This document shows, piece by piece, positions 1 through 13,326 of a stretch of 64,000 nucleotides of DNA. The stretch spans positions 3,166,348 through 3,230,347 of the forward strand of contig CM042091.1 in assembly GCA_023512835.1 (NCBI GenBank). Reading direction: 5' to 3'. The translations under genes were made by a program, and so were the position numbers. Below the pieces are notes generated by a model. That model ran no database searches, was not told the origin of the DNA, and saw nothing but the letters and a program-made list of their open reading frames with translations. How positions within the stretch are numbered: the stretch's first letter is position 1; each line of letters begins with the position of its first letter. The DNA comes from Taxillus chinensis (lineage: Eukaryota; Streptophyta; Magnoliopsida; Santalales; Loranthaceae).

Positions 1-842
1 TCTCAGCTCGACATGTATTACTTGCCAATGTAGCAGCACCAGAATTGAAGGGGTGTGTCCATGTGCAATTTGTGCAGGTAAACCTGAATTGATATTAATA
101 TTTAAAAAAAAAAAGTTAAAGCCAATCTAATAGAAGAATGTCTCGTGTGATTTACGTGCACAGATTATCTTACCTGTGAATAAAAAATTTCTAACTAAAA
201 TTACATCATTAAATTATACTTTTTAAGAATTCACATAAATTTCAATTTTGAATAATTTTCCATTAAAAAAAAAGAGCACTCTTAGTCGGTGAGTACCACA
301 TAAGAAAAATTAGACTTATAAAATGTTTGGTTGATTTTAATAAATATAAAATTAATTTAAAGAAGTTCGAGTACAATTTGAAAAATAACACTTTGTGAAA
401 ATAATTTAAAGATCAATCAATGCTCTTATAATGATATGTTTTTTTTAATATACATTTGAGAATGTCTCAGCTCGACACGTATTACTTGCGCAATGTAGCA
501 GCACCAGAATTGAAGGGGATGTGCTACATACATGCAAATGTTGTGCAGGTAAACCTGAATTGATATTAATATTTTAAAAAAAAAAATAAAGCCAATCTAA
601 TAGAAGAATGTCTCGTGTGATTTACGTGTACAGATTATCTTACCTGTGAATAAAAAATTTCTAACTAAAATTACATCATTAAAATTTTCAATTTTCAAAT
701 TCATGTCTTGATTATACTTTTTAAGAATTCACATAAATTTCAATTTTGAATAATTTTATATTAAAAAAAATGTAGCACTCGGGTGACGTGTGATTGTGAT
801 AACCACATTAAGAAACAAAAATTAGACTTATAATATGTTTGG
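1..842. repeat. Imperfect direct duplication, period about 464 bp
   Basis: The segment starting at base 1 (tctcagctcgacatgtatta) recurs at 465 (tctcagctcgacacgtatta) and stays recognisable to about 336 and 842. The second copy carries extra A+T-rich bases near 680-710. The left copy may continue off the window. No coding capacity is seen and no transposon family is recognised. The DNA from 843 to about 1440 shows no gene; a 65-codon open frame at 835-1032 looks like chance. Confidence 0.75.
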
Positions 843-1447
843 TATGATTCTGGAAATCTACATCAATCCAAGTAATGTCGAACATGTTAGTTTTGGTTGT
901 ACCACAGCCGATTTGGTTGGTCCGACAAGTTCAAAATGTAACCCCCGACCCGAAGCAAATTGGACCGGGTCATCGGATGCTCCGTGTCAAGTGTCAACGG
1001 TTGGGTTAAGCTCAACCCGTGGCCCAAACTAGTTCAAAAGCTGGGTTATACAACTTCAAAAATCAAAACTAAAACCAAATTACAACGGGTCATTTTATTG
1101 TTTGTTAGTTCTTTTTGGTGGTGTAACAAAATGAAGTAAAATGATTGCCCAAGGTCAGCCTTGAAAATGAAGTAAAACGATGTATCTGCTCAGATAATAA
1201 CAATGGGAATTGTGTACAGGAGACCCTTTTCTGGTCTATTTGTTTTCCCATTCTGTCAGTAAAGCTTTAGATAACAATACTGGCTTCAAATCATGAATAT
1301 GTGGAGCTCCAAATGGTTGTTATGAAACAAACAGTAATTCAATATAAGGATTTGTAAAAAGCACACAAACATACCCACAAAGCAGGGACAGAAACACAAG
1401 TTCATATGAAATTATAAAAGCAACCACAACAAAAACAGATGATATAC

Positions 1448-2052
1448 CTGTCCAGAAACATGTTTGGAAATATTCCAGGAATTGCTGGAGGGGCTCCAGG
1501 CATTTGACCTGCAAATGCTAATAAAATTATATCTTAAAACACTGATATTAATAACCTATGTTTATGATAATATAGTCGTCAGTAGGCAAATTATTTTAAA
1601 GAGATAAACTAAATCATTTTTAGGGATCTTATCTGCCTGCAATAAATCTCATTAAAAAAGAAAATGTAATACATTATTTACAAGTATTCGAGGAAATATT
1701 CGAAAAACTACCAAAACAGGCAATAAATATTGCCGGTTGAAGATGAACAAGACCCATAAAACTGGAGCATTTGTTCGTCCTTGTACATAAAAGCTACAGA
1801 TCGCTCATGCCCATTGTCAGCACAGTGGGGCAAGTAGCCCAACATTGCCTTCTTACAACAAACAACATGATACAAACAAACAAACACCAAAAACAAGAAG
1901 AAACCAAAAGATCTCTCAGTTCCAGAATTATTGCATCAAGTAAATAATATAACAGGTAATATTATAGAAAGAAGTGGTGTGTACCTGTAGCAGCTGTACC
2001 AACTAGCACCGCAGAAGCAAGAGGAACCAGGTCAAAACCACAAATCCTTTTG
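1448..2052 (-). pseudogene. U2AF65-like gene fragment (two relic exons)
   Basis: Two minus-strand segments with matching splice signals and reading phase encode parts of the linker that precedes the first RNA recognition motif in plant U2AF large subunits. Exon A, 2052 to 1985, follows a TATTGCAG acceptor and reads KRICGFDLVPLASAVLVGTAAT. Exon B, 1508 to 1448, reads GQMPGAPPAIPGIFPNMF. From memory of the family, intact proteins read roughly KRxSGFDMAPP...GMFPNMFPLATGQ. Here two Pro positions look replaced by Leu, and about ten bases seem missing after PNMF, which shifts the frame just before a GT donor. No RS region is seen upstream and no RRM exons downstream. U2AF65 binds the polypyrimidine tract during splicing; this remnant would not. 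A diverged functional exon pair is unlikely but not excluded. Confidence 0.55.
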
Positions 2053-2063
2053 CTGCAATAGTA

Positions 2064-2472
2064 CACAGTTACACTATGCAATTCAAGTTTTAAGGGAGTA
2101 TACCTCCACCACCTGGTTTTGCCTTGTCTAGAAGGCCAAAGATAAACTAGAAACATGCTAATTTTGATGGTAATTGCAATAATCAGAACAAAGAACGTGT
2201 TGAAAATACTACTGATGACAATAGTAAGAAATCATGGTGGAGACTTTCATTTGGTTCTTCCTAAGGCATGGAATCCTTCACCTGCATGGTAATCACATAA
2301 TATAAAACAATCCAGTATGGAGCACTGTATATGTAATGCGATCTTGTTTTGTTGTATTAGCCTCAAATTTATGGTTTCCTTGAAAAAAAAACTTGCCGAA
2401 AATTTGATTTTTTTATGCTTACTCTCTTTTGCTAACCAACTCATTTTTGCCCTTTAAATAATTTATGTTGGG
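2064..2472. other. Gene-free stretch beside the U2AF65-like relic
   Basis: The stretch holds short unsupported open frames on the minus strand (1962-2156 and 2247-2444). The first is the relic exon A read through into its introns. Nothing else is recognised. Confidence 0.4.
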
Positions 2473-2474
2473 CG

Positions 2475-3152
2475 TAAGGCTGTAAATGAATTAAACATTA
2501 AGCTCGCAATCAATTCGGTAAAAAATCGTTTATGTTCGTTTGTTAAGAAATAGTACCATTGGTGAACAGTTCGTAAACATCATTGTTATATTTGTGAATG
2601 TTCGTAAACGTTCACGAACAAATGTTTACGAACAGTTCGTGAATATCGTTTATTTTCGTGAAAATTATTTATGAAGAGAAAATTAATAAATTAATTAATA
2701 TGCATAGAAGATGTTTTATTAAATATAATTTAATAAATATATACTTTTATATTATTATTAAATAAAAAATATATGGTTCTGATTTATTTGTTTATTATTA
2801 CTATTATTATAATATTTTTATGAACTATATATAGCAATTATTTGAACATATTAAACAAAAATAACACAACCTAACAATTAATTATTTGTACTTTTCGGAT
2901 AAGTTTACGGTATGATTTTTTTTTTGTAAATTTTTATAATTTTATAATTGTGTTCATAAGCATTCGTAAATAAGGTTGTGAACACATGTTTGTAAACGTT
3001 CGTGAACCGTTTATGAACAACAAAGTAACGTTCATAAACAGTTCATGAACATTATAGTTTAAGACTCATGTTCGATTCGGTTCGTTAAGGAATAGTAACA
3101 AATATGTTCGAATACCTTATTACTCGGCTCGACTCGGATCGTTTGCAACCCT
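2475..3152 (+). mobile_element. Dispersed TTCGTGAAC-rich non-autonomous element, copy 1
   Basis: An A+T-rich element of about 0.68 kb has ends that are imperfect inverted repeats. The left end reads aaggctgtaaatgaatt. The right end, reverse-complemented, reads agggttgcaaacgatccgag. Both ends carry clusters of GTTCGTGAACG-like palindromes. Four further copies lie in this window, at about 28140-28680, 42737-43250 (reversed), 53984-54585 and 59577-60170. There is no coding capacity. The inverted ends suggest a DNA transposon, but I cannot assign the superfamily. Confidence 0.6.
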
Positions 3153-5246
3153 AGTTGGGGGTTTTCACAAACTAAGCATATTAGTTGGAAAATGCATTCT
3201 TTCTACACGATTTGAATTTTTGATGTTTATGAAAGTAATGATAAGTTGAAACCAAAGAAGGGAATCGAAAGATATTATGAGAGAGAAATGCAATATTAAT
3301 ATATTACCAATCCAATACCCGTATAGTAAAGATAAAATGAATAAGCTATGAACCCAGCAATATGCAATCATAAATTTAATATAACATGAAACTTAATAGA
3401 AGCATAAAATATGAACCGTACACATACTACAACAATAAACTTAGAACAACCGGAAGGCAACTTAATGCAAAGAGGTTATAACCATAAACTTAATCAAATA
3501 AAAAATAATGCGACCATAAATTTAATAGAATCTGACTCATGTAACATTATATTGTTGTCATAAGTATTTGTTCGGAGAAAATATAGAAAAAGTATGAAAT
3601 AAAAATGGCATACCGAAAATTTTATGTGATTTAAGAAATTTTTTATATTAACAGACCTATTGCAGTATTTTTACTATAAAGAGAAAAATATATTATATGT
3701 ACAAACACTTATCCCAATACTCAAATACACCCGAGAATTTATCAATTTGATAAATTCTCCTAGACTCTTTATTTCTCTCCTCCCTCTCTCGAAAGGGATT
3801 CTTGTTTTTGGGATGATATGATCTGCATGTGGGGTGCCTATTTATAGGCTTCCTATACCGTGTTTTCTCCGCATTTGGCACACCGTGTTTGAAAAAAGGT
3901 TTACTTTGCGTAACCTTTTTTTCTTTTCTTTTCTTTCTCACGATGCAGTGTACAACTGTCTTTCATGTGAAACTACAACCGCATTTCTGACAGTATTTCA
4001 CTAGATCTATTTAAAATTGAGAATGAATTTTTCTTCTTCTAAGAGCATGATAATATTGAAAAACTCGCTAAATTCAAGTGTGCAAAGTCAAAGCATGATA
4101 ACATTAGATCATATGTATGTATTAACTGTTCATATTCAAACTCTTCCATTTTATTGTCATTTAGTTAATTTCCAATAATCAAACTATGTAAAATCATGAA
4201 TGCTATCATTACTTCATTCGGTGTTTCAATGTAGAAAAACAGTGTAAGGCTACAAATGATAGCAAATTGTGCTTGAAGCACGTCAAAAGCATGTTGCACG
4301 TGATTCCTTATAGACTCTTGTGCTGCAACAAAAATATTTTTTTCCTTGTTTCCTTGTCTTTCCTTGCATAGTTACAACTATTAAATATTAATAATATAAT
4401 TAACGGGTACAAAGTCAGAAAATATAAATGACTTATCACACACATTTATATTATTATGAGATTTAGTTAACCCAAACAAAACATGTCAAATCTATAAATC
4501 GTAAAATCCACTACCTCTAAAAAAGGTTTAAAAATATGACTAAAATACATTTGTCTGTAGAGTGATAGAGAAATGACTGCCTGTTATCTTGAGTTGTGAT
4601 TGATTCGAGAAAGAGAAGCCGCAGGTGGTTTGTGAATTAACTCCAGGCTTGCGAGAGAGAAGTGTGGAGAATTCAAATATTTGGGGCCCAAAATAAGGTG
4701 ATAGTACGTGTTTTGAAAATTGGGTAAAGGTCATCCTTCTACTCAATATGTGCAGGCACATGGCTAAATAAGTCAATAATTGAGGGAACAATACTGACGT
4801 CAAAGATTGGAAAGGAAGCTAATTTTGAAAATGTCGGTTTATCTTGTGAAACATAGCTTGCATTTGGAAAAAAAAAAAGAAATCTATAAATGTTCGATGT
4901 CATTTGATTACACCGGAGGTTAGAAAATAGGATGAGTGACTTGAAAATTAATTTTCAAACATGAAATCTAAAATAATATTTTTGCTGTTTCAAAACTAAT
5001 CTTTCATTAACTTTTATTTTATTGAGCCGAAACCCAAGAAATACATACATATATATATATATATTGCAAATTTAGGTAAAAAAAATAATAATTTAAAATA
5101 AAAAATTATTTCATTAAATTTAAAAGTAAAAATAATTTTAAAAAAACATTCGCTCGACCCTCATTTTCAGAATTTAAATTAGGTGAATTTGAAAGAGTTA
5201 TACCAAACAGGACTTATAATTATTAGGTGAATTATAGTATTAATAA
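3153..5246. other. Gene-free stretch with a possible LTR relic
   Basis: On the minus strand near 3550-3960 there is a promoter-like CCTATAAATAGG (3837-3848), followed downstream by a purine-rich leader. This is reminiscent of an LTR U3/R region, but I cannot find paired LTR ends. The open frames at 3693-3941 and 4540-4803 have no recognisable domain. The rest is A+T-rich DNA in which nothing can be supported. Confidence 0.3.
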
Positions 5247-5555
5247 GAGCATTCATACTAATTTTGGCATTTTAATCCCTATTTTAGGGATAAATAGTAT
5301 ATAATTTGTTTATTTTTCAAAAATATCAAACATCTCATTCTCCATTTCTATCTACATTTCTTATATAATTTATTTTATATTATTTTCTTTTTTCTCCTTT
5401 TCATTTATTATTATCAATCAAAAGATTACAAGTATAATAATATATATTTAAAAATTATAAGAATAAATAGTAAATCCCTAAATATAGGAATCTACTATTT
5501 ATTTTCTATTTTTATATCTTATTTTAGAAAACTACCAAACCTAGTGCGAATGCCC
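5247..5555. mobile_element. MITE with GAGCATTCATACTA ends
   Basis: A non-coding A+T-rich element of about 309 bp is bounded by terminal inverted repeats. The left end is gagcattcatactaattttgg. The right end, reverse-complemented, is ggggcattcgcactaggtttgg. The ends resemble those of the Tourist-like element at 48645-49026. A clear target duplication is not visible. Confidence 0.55.
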
Positions 5556-6625
5556 CGATACGTATAAAACTAAGCTGGCCTGGCCAGCTGTATAGGGAGT
5601 GGGCATGGCATCCTTGTATCTCTGGTTTGTGTGGCATTCCGGAAATTAAATGTAAGTAAATACATTAACTAAATATTTTATTATTATTATTTTTTACACT
5701 TCCCACCGTCGTGCGCGTGGCAATGGCAGTGGCAGTTGGAGGAAATATTTTAACTAAATAATTTTATTAGCTAAATAATTTTATTATTAATATTAATATT
5801 AATATTTTGTTATTATTAATTCTTTGAAAAAATACATTTAAACAAAATTAATTTGAAGTATACAAAATAATATTTCAATTCGTAGAAATGTAACAAGTGA
5901 ATTTAACAGGAAATCCAAAGTCCGTTCTGCGTTATGTGAGGAGCATGATCGCACGGCTGAGATGGAGAGATTGACTTATATGAAAGTCATAATCGACGGC
6001 TAAGATAGAAAGATTGGCTTATCAGACCAGTTCTTAGTCTGAATCGTGTACTTTATATTATTATTATTATTATTTATTTATTAATTAAAAATAATATTAC
6101 ATGTAAATATATTATATAAATAAATTATATAAGAATATTTTTATTATCGTTAAGATGACATTAATTATTTTTTTATTTATATCAATTCAACATAAAAAAA
6201 ATATATTAATAAACTTAAATCAAAATAATACTATGTGCAAATTTATTGTACAAGTAAATCATACAAAAATATTGTCATTAATTTTTTTATTCATACCAAT
6301 CAACAACATATAAAATATTCCTACATAAATTATTTATACACTGCCCATGCGATTATTTACTTCCGTTCTTAAAATTATGCGTAAAAGTTTTGTTTGGAAA
6401 GAATAATTCAAGGATGTTCACCCGCAATTTATTAACCACCCAAAAAAAAAAACCTTCCATGCCACCACAGAAATGAAATAAGAAACAAACTCACTGGCAC
6501 AACAGAATTTGCAGGTGAAAAGGGTGGGCAGGAGGGCCATGCATCAACAAAATTCGCCATGCATGGAGTGTCATCATAACAGAAAGAAAAACTGTAAAAT
6601 CCAAAAGTGGGGTGCTCCGGCTACT
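5556..6625. other. Gene-free A+T-rich stretch and 3' flank of the CCCH gene
   Basis: No gene is seen. The right-hand part, about 6400-6625, is probably the 3' untranslated region of the minus-strand CCCH gene. I could not pick a definite poly(A) signal. Confidence 0.35.
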
Positions 6626-9600
6626 TCAGTCAGATTGATCTTGAGGAGTTTCTGAAGTGGGTGAGGACTGTGGTGGCGAATCAGCCGCCTCAGTTTCATC
6701 TTCAGGGCTCTCAAAAGTGGCTTCTTGATGCCTGTCGACCGATACATCAGATTTTGGGATCCACTCAGGGAGTTTGGATGATTTTTCAAAAGTTTGAGGT
6801 GCAGCTGATGTTGAGTTTCTTGGATACGAGAACACTGATGAGTTAAGTATTGGCAGTGACGGCAAACTCACACCATAGTTATAGGAAAACCCAGCCACTG
6901 GGTGATCATATTTGCATGTTGGACCGTACTTGCAGATTCCGTAGGAGTTGTAGTATGAACATACAGGTTGCCCCTGCAAAATATAGAGCTCTCCCAAGTT
7001 AGCAGCCTTCATAATCACCAATGTTGCTCAAATTTAAAGAATATCCACCAATGAAGAATACATCTAATGAGATGGACAAAAATGAAAACATGTTCAACTA
7101 CTGAGTTCAGTTCCCATAGTAGCCCCCATTGGATCAGTAAGATCCAAGCAGGTCCACAATTCCAAACCATAGAAATTATTTGATCTGAATGTTTTGAGCA
7201 CATTACTCACAGGTCTCAGTGGAAGTCCATAAGGGCCCATGGTGTTTGCTATTTGAGCGAGCCTTTCTTTTGGATGATGATATTTGCAATCTGGTCCATA
7301 TTTGCAGCTCCCAGTGTTCATAAAGTATCGGCATTCTGGTTGATCGGGTCGCTCAGGGAAACTCTGAAAGGAAGTTGATGATAATGCCTGTGAGCTGGAA
7401 CCAGATTCAATCTGATTTCTGTAGTTGTAAGCAAGACTGGGTCCGAGGATACCATAAGAGGATGATACAGAGCTCATGTTTCCCTGAGTGACAAATGATA
7501 TGATGTATTGAAACACGTAACAAGAAATATGATCTCAGTCAAAATTGAAACTCGTTGTGTACATTTCTGAAACAGGAACATCCAAAGCCCCCAACGATAT
7601 TCAATTGAAAACCACAGCTAACACAACATATAAGCCAACACTCAAGAAATAAAAAATATATACGACAACAGTAATAATTTTCTTTTAAACTACTGGTGCA
7701 GAAAACCTGTTGGCAATATAATATAACAAATTCAGCAGACAAGTTTATTAAAGCTGTAACCACAACAAAGCATAAAGAAAATGTGCACAAAAACATGTGA
7801 CACTTGCTCAACGTGAAAATAAAGTGTTCTCAACGGTATCTGTTATCCATCGTTCAAGAAAATTATAGGGAATGATAATTAAACAGAAGTGGGCAGATTT
7901 CGGAGCAATGATGCAACATAGTATATCAGAGACTAATTAAACATGTGCAAAAACATATGCTGGATTAGAAATCAGTCAGCAGTCACTAATTATTAACCAG
8001 AAAAAAAAAACAAAGCAGAAGCTCATGAAGAGAGCAGGTAGATCTGTCCAGTTAGACATGAAAATAATTGTTCTGGATTTATGAATGACCCAAGTATTCC
8101 TTCATGAGAAAACAGCAATTGAATACCCTAGAAAATTGTCACGTAAAAAAATGTCACTTATCAGAGAAACCTAAGATCCTTTCCTAATGTGTCTCTGCTT
8201 TATAGAAAGTAAACTACGGTTGGTTACCACACTGCAGAACACCATAGATAAGTCGACCTTGAAAATGCTGAGAACTAAGCAGAGACTCATCTTAGATTTG
8301 GCAAAGAGGCTAAATTACACAAAAAATATATATAAGAACTACAAGATGAGAACAAGTCTGGACATCTAATTTCATAGTAAAAATCTGATAATTCTTGAGG
8401 ACAGTTCCAGCTGAGGACAAGTAACAGCATACGACATTAATAGAAAATTTATAACTAAGAAGATAGTTTACTGACCAAGTAAGTGTTCCATCCATGAGTG
8501 GGTAAAATGCCCTGCGAAGGAGAATAAACAACAGGCATGAATGCCTGTGGACCTTGTACTTGCGGAGCAGACAAATATGGGGCTCTTGGTACTGTCCATG
8601 ATGAAGGACCATTTATGCGAGACAAGCCAGATGAAGGGGGAATAGATGATCCTGTCGCCCCACCTGCAGAAGACACAGACATGGCTAAGCCAGTTCCAAG
8701 CACTGAAGGCTGTGGATGATTGAATTTGCATGCGGCTCCATACTTGCATAATCCAGTGCGCATGTAATAGGAGCATGATTTTTCTTCCTGTAAAAAGCCT
8801 GTTTTAGACACTTAATACATAATGTTCATAGTTACATAGGAGCCCAAATCATGCATTAACACATTCAAATTTCAGGGAAACCCACTGTATTTAACCATTT
8901 ATGCATTTAATGTTGAAGGGGAGTAGGCACCTGCCGGATTGGCAAACCCACTGTATTGAGAGAAATCAGTCCAGCTCCATGCCTGTCCCGTGGGTGATGA
9001 TATTTACATGTTGGGCCATACTTGCAAGTTCCTGTCTTTAAAAAATACTGCAATATATGTTCCAAAGTGGAAATATTTAATTCTCCAGAAAGCATTACTC
9101 CAAGGACCAGAAACCCGGCCATTAGCAACATGTCAGCAGCAAGAATGCTCATATGATCATTAAAATAAAATATCATTCCACTCAATCCTCAATAAGTAGA
9201 ATGTATGTATATATATATATATATATCATTTAACTTACTATCCAACCACTTGCATCTTCATTTCAAGGCAAAACATTTGCATAAGTAAAATCCAGATTAA
9301 ACAATGTAGTCTACTCTATAATACAAATATTTTAAGTTAAAATTTTTTAGTACACGTTATTCTAAAGATAATAATAAAAAAGAGTGCAACTGCAATCTGC
9401 AGATACAGTGGCTGAATCATGTGAGGGTACACCTGAAATGGCCCTATAAAAGCTACCATAAATGTAAAAGCCTGAATTATCAGAATAAGACACTAAATTT
9501 CTCTGAAGTGGTGATGTTTTCACCAGAAATGAAACAATTTGCCAAAAATCGAGTAAACTTGGATCTGACCAGATGTTACTAAAAGCGTAGCAGTAAAAGA

Positions 9601-10551
9601 AAAAAACATTTACCCCCATCCCTTTATCGGCTGACATAAATTCAAAAGTGAAAGCATGACACATCATATCTGATATCCGAGAACACTAGAGATTGTCAAC
9701 ATGCTTAATATGCACATCATATTATACCATAAAAGGTCTCTTCAGACAAAGAAAGATACAATAAATAAGAAGGTATAATATAATCATACCAATCATACGA
9801 AAGGAACAGACAAACTGAAAAAAAGTGTTTTCCTAAAAGAAAGAGCAAAGCTAATACGGGGAAAATGCTATTTACCCCGCAATCAGGTTGCCCAGTTCTT
9901 TGCGGGAGCTCGCTCCTTCTATATTGACCATCCTGCACACAACACAACATAACGGCCCGTGAATCCATAAAAGTATAGTTACTTTAAAAAAAAAATGAAC
10001 ATCGCAAACGAAGATTAAGAATCGCATGAAAAAAAGGGGATATTTGATTCAGAACCTTGCACGCGTTGGAGGGATGGTTGTACCGACAGTTGCTCCCATA
10101 CGCACATTGGCCGGTCCTCAAATAATACACACAGTCAGGTTCGCCCGGACGATCCGGGTACGGGCCGGATTGACCCGCGTCCCCTTCCTGATCATCTCGC
10201 ACCTTCAACCTCCAAAAAGGCTCTACATTGCATTACAAATGCAAAAATCATCACAATTCACAACAACAACGTTTTTGAACACCCCAAATTCTTCCAAACA
10301 TGAACAGACTATCATTAGTGCTGAAAATCAACATTCTCGGAAAACACACACACACACATACACACACACAAAATCGCAATGCATGACACCGAAACATGAT
10401 CAGAACCAAACGTTTGATGTCAGACATGGGAAATAAAACCGAACCGAGCCCACGATCGAATTGACGAAGATCGTACATCCCACATACCTTGAAGGGTATC
10501 CGAAGCTGGATTCGACACCGAGTTGGCCTGTACCTGCCGATTCTCCGGCAT
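6626..10551 (-). CDS. CCCH zinc-finger protein, five fingers (ZFN-like)
   Basis: Seven exons on the minus strand join in phase: 10551-10488, 10222-10056, 9932-9876, 9047-8931, 8787-8476, 7483-7211 and 6973-6626. They total 1338 bases and encode 445 aa. All introns are GT-AG. The protein has five C-x8-C-x5-C-x3-H fingers at C52/C61/C67/H71, C95/C104/C110/H114, C140/C149/C155/H159, C290/C299/C305/H309 and C335/C344/C350/H354. Three are clustered near the N-terminus and two lie after a Ser/Gly/Pro-rich linker containing GWNTYLGN. The C-terminus (about 360-445) is low complexity, rich in Ser, Pro and Glu. This 3+2 layout is that of the plant ZFN group (Arabidopsis ZFN1-3 type), which bind nucleic acids and probably act on mRNA. 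The start at 10551 (MPENRQVQ) is the first ATG in the first supported exon and gives a typical N-terminus. The exact role is inferred only from the family. Confidence 0.93.
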
Positions 10552-11263
10552 CGGTTCTGCTTCAAGCCTATATTTTAACTCCAAGCAAATTCGCGCAACT
10601 ATTGTGTGGGGAAACAAAAATCTATATCTTAAATCATCATAAACCAAAAAAAAATACAAACTCCCTTAACCCCCACCAATCTCCAATCACCAACCCACAA
10701 ATCAAAATCCTCAAACCGAAAACCAAACAAAGAACACTTCCAATCTTTTCTCCTCCCCTTAAACTCCCCCGATTCAACTCGAATATCGATTGTGTGCGCG
10801 CGCGCGTGGGTGGGTGGGTGTGTGATTCTGTGTGTGTGAGGAAGAGGGGAAGAGAGAGACCCAGCAAAAGGCTACCACTCGGTGTTTTTAAATTTAGAAA
10901 CTGCGATATAAATATAATAAACCAGGAAAAAAAATTGATAAATCAAGCAGATGAGAAACCGGAAAGAACAGAGAAGGGAAGGGGTGTAGATATAGGGGTT
11001 GTGTGTGTGTGTGTGTGTGAGTGTGAGAGAGAGGGAGAGAGAGAGAGCGCCCAAGGGTGCAGGAATCGCAATTAATTTACGAGCGATCAATGTGAAACCA
11101 CCAAAAATTCCAAATTCTTCAAAATCCGATTCCCTCTACAACTCCATTGCTGTGTGGGTGCGTGTGTGGGTGGGTGTGTGCGTCTGGCTGTGTGTGTGTG
11201 CGTGTGGGAATGAAACAACCCTCCTCCTCCTGTCGTGAAAAAAAAAAAAAAAAAAAAAAAACT
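10341..11263. repeat. Microsatellite cluster over the CCCH gene leader
   Basis: Simple repeats are packed around the presumed 5' end of the CCCH gene. They include (CA)n at 10343-10371, a GC/GT/GGGT tract at 10795-10845, (GT)n at 11000-11018 running into (GA)n to 11047, GT-rich DNA at 11150-11205, and a 22-base A run at 11238-11262. An A/T element, TATATTTATATC on the minus strand at about 10897-10910, could be a TATA-like motif. No start site can be fixed from sequence alone. These tracts create several spurious open frames on both strands. Confidence 0.6.
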
Positions 11264-11539
11264 TTTTGCTGCGCTACCGTACAAATAATAGTAAATTAGC
11301 TCATCCGAAAAGACCGAAACACCCCCCGTTTGTTCACCGCCATACGAAACTGCTTTAGGAGGGCGGTTCCGACATTTCGGTCTCCCGTTCACTAGACATG
11401 TCCTTCCTTCACACGCACACACCACACAAAGGCGCGCGCAAATCAACTGTAACTTTGTATATTTATTTATTTATTATTTTTATTTTTTTATTCGGCTTTA
11501 ACTCTGTTTTTTTTTTTTAAATGATTCGCCGAGAGATGC

Positions 11540-11840
11540 GAAAAATCGCCGCCGTCAAAGATGGAGATGAGATGTGGGCCGTCGGTGTGAGTTTTGGGGG
11601 GGTGGGGCCCACGCCCACGCTGCGGGTGCGGGGGGCGATCCCAACGGGCGAGTAAATCGCTGGGCGGTAATTCCCGGACCACGCCCTCAGCGGCCGCGGC
11701 GGAAACGCGCGAGGAGAGACGATGCGACGGCGTAGCCTTCGAAAGGGCGGGGTGACGAAAATGCCCTTGGCGTGTTGGGGGAATCACCGAGCGGTTCGAA
11801 ACTTCCCGTGTCCGAGGGGAGTTTACGAGCGAGCTTTGGC
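11540..11840. promoter_or_regulatory. GC- and CpG-rich segment upstream of the CCCH gene
   Basis: This block stands out from A+T-rich surroundings by its GC content and frequent CG dinucleotides (gcggccgcggcggaaacgcg near 11690). It lies about 1 kb upstream of the CCCH start codon. Open frames at 11488-11787 and 11722-11970 pass through it but have no recognisable protein features. It is best read as a promoter-proximal, CpG-island-like region, or possibly an unrecognised 5' exon. Confidence 0.3.
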
Positions 11841-11970
11841 TGTTAATTTAATGTCCGGAGTAACTTCATTCATGGTTGTTTTGAGTGCAAAATTACGATC
11901 TAGGCCATACGCGTTTCTTCTTTTTAGCATAAAGATAAATGCTCGCCAGTGTGTCGTGTCCTTGGTTTAA

Positions 11971-13321
11971 AAAAAAAAAAAACAAACAAACAAATAAATA
12001 AATAATTTATAACATTTACTTTAAATTTTGAGTAAACTTCATTTGAATTTAAAGTCGACACTGGTGTGATATATATTTTGTTAATTAGTATTGTTGGTCG
12101 TATTGAGAGTGAGGGTAATTATCTTCCTTTTAAAATAACTTACTTTAGTCTTAAACCTTTTTTTTTTCATAATTTGTCAAGTTAACACAAAAAAATATAC
12201 AAACACAATACAATCATACAGTTTTTTTTTAAGTGCATGGTTCATGTGTAGGACTATAATGTGTTTCTCTCATAATTTCATTTGAGTTCATTATCTAGTT
12301 TTCGAGCTCATTGATTGTTAGACTTCATTACTCTTACAGATGTCATAAACGAGGACTAATCACAAATTTGGAGTAAGCTTCTTAAAGCTTTAATCCTCCC
12401 TACAATTGATTATAAATAAATAATATTAAATCAACATACGAAATAATATTGAGATAGGAACAGGGAGCTCATTGTGTTCCTGTTCCATGCATATGGTCCG
12501 ATTTATCTCACTAAACTTTTATAAAAGAGTGTCTTTTTTTTTTATAAGGTATGCGTATGGATAGAATATTCTTATCAAGTAAAGTTTATGCTTATATCAT
12601 CGCCATACACCATAAGAGCAAACCAAAATCCATAAAATATGAATATTTCTAAGAAAAACCTCATGTAGATGTAGTTGGCCCTACAATCTCATACTTATTT
12701 CCTTTATTTTTATGTAATCATGCATTAAAAACTGTTACATATATATATATATATATTAAATGAGATTCCTAGTAAGATAGTTCCTAGAATACCTTATAAA
12801 TTGTGGATAAAAAGGTAGTTAGGGTTATAACTGGGTTTGTGACTTTTGAAAAATTATTTTGGGAGTTTTAATCGTTTTTATTTTTATTATGTTTTCTTTT
12901 ATGTTTCTATGTTGCATCCGTTGATATCAGGATAGAGAGTTTCCTATGAAGATGTTGAAAGTCCAAGTAGGGGTGATGGTTACGTTCCTAATGAAGTTTA
13001 GAATGTAGTAGTCCATGAAGCCAATCAACAAGTAACAAATTGCGGAGTATAATATTATATGTTATAGAATCCAACTTGTGAAATTATATCTTCAAGATCT
13101 AACCAAACAAGACATCCCAATGGTTATAAAAGCACTTAACTGAGTCCCTTAGTTATGCTTTTATTGTGCCTAAGAGAAGAAGTTTTAATGTTAGAATGGT
13201 TGGAATTGATTAGTGTACCTATCAGCATGTCTCTTTTACTGGGGATATGCTATTAGCCTTAATTGACTGACACGTGCATTTGGTGCTATTACTTTGAAGA
13301 AATTAAAGTGCTCGAAGTAAG
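11971..13321. other. Gene-free stretch
   Basis: A+T-rich DNA with short A, T and TA runs. There are no open frames of note, no paired repeat ends and no recognised element. Confidence 0.4.
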
Positions 13322-13326
13322 CCTAC

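Noticed and set aside
10461..11238. Long open frames (up to 204 codons) over the CCCH leader
   Set aside because: They run through GT, GA and CA microsatellites and the spliced leader or exon 1 of the minus-strand gene, giving low-complexity translations. Composition explains them.
11488..11970. Open frames in the GC-rich segment upstream of the CCCH gene
   Set aside because: Both strands are open because of GC content. There is no domain and no splice pattern linking them to a gene.
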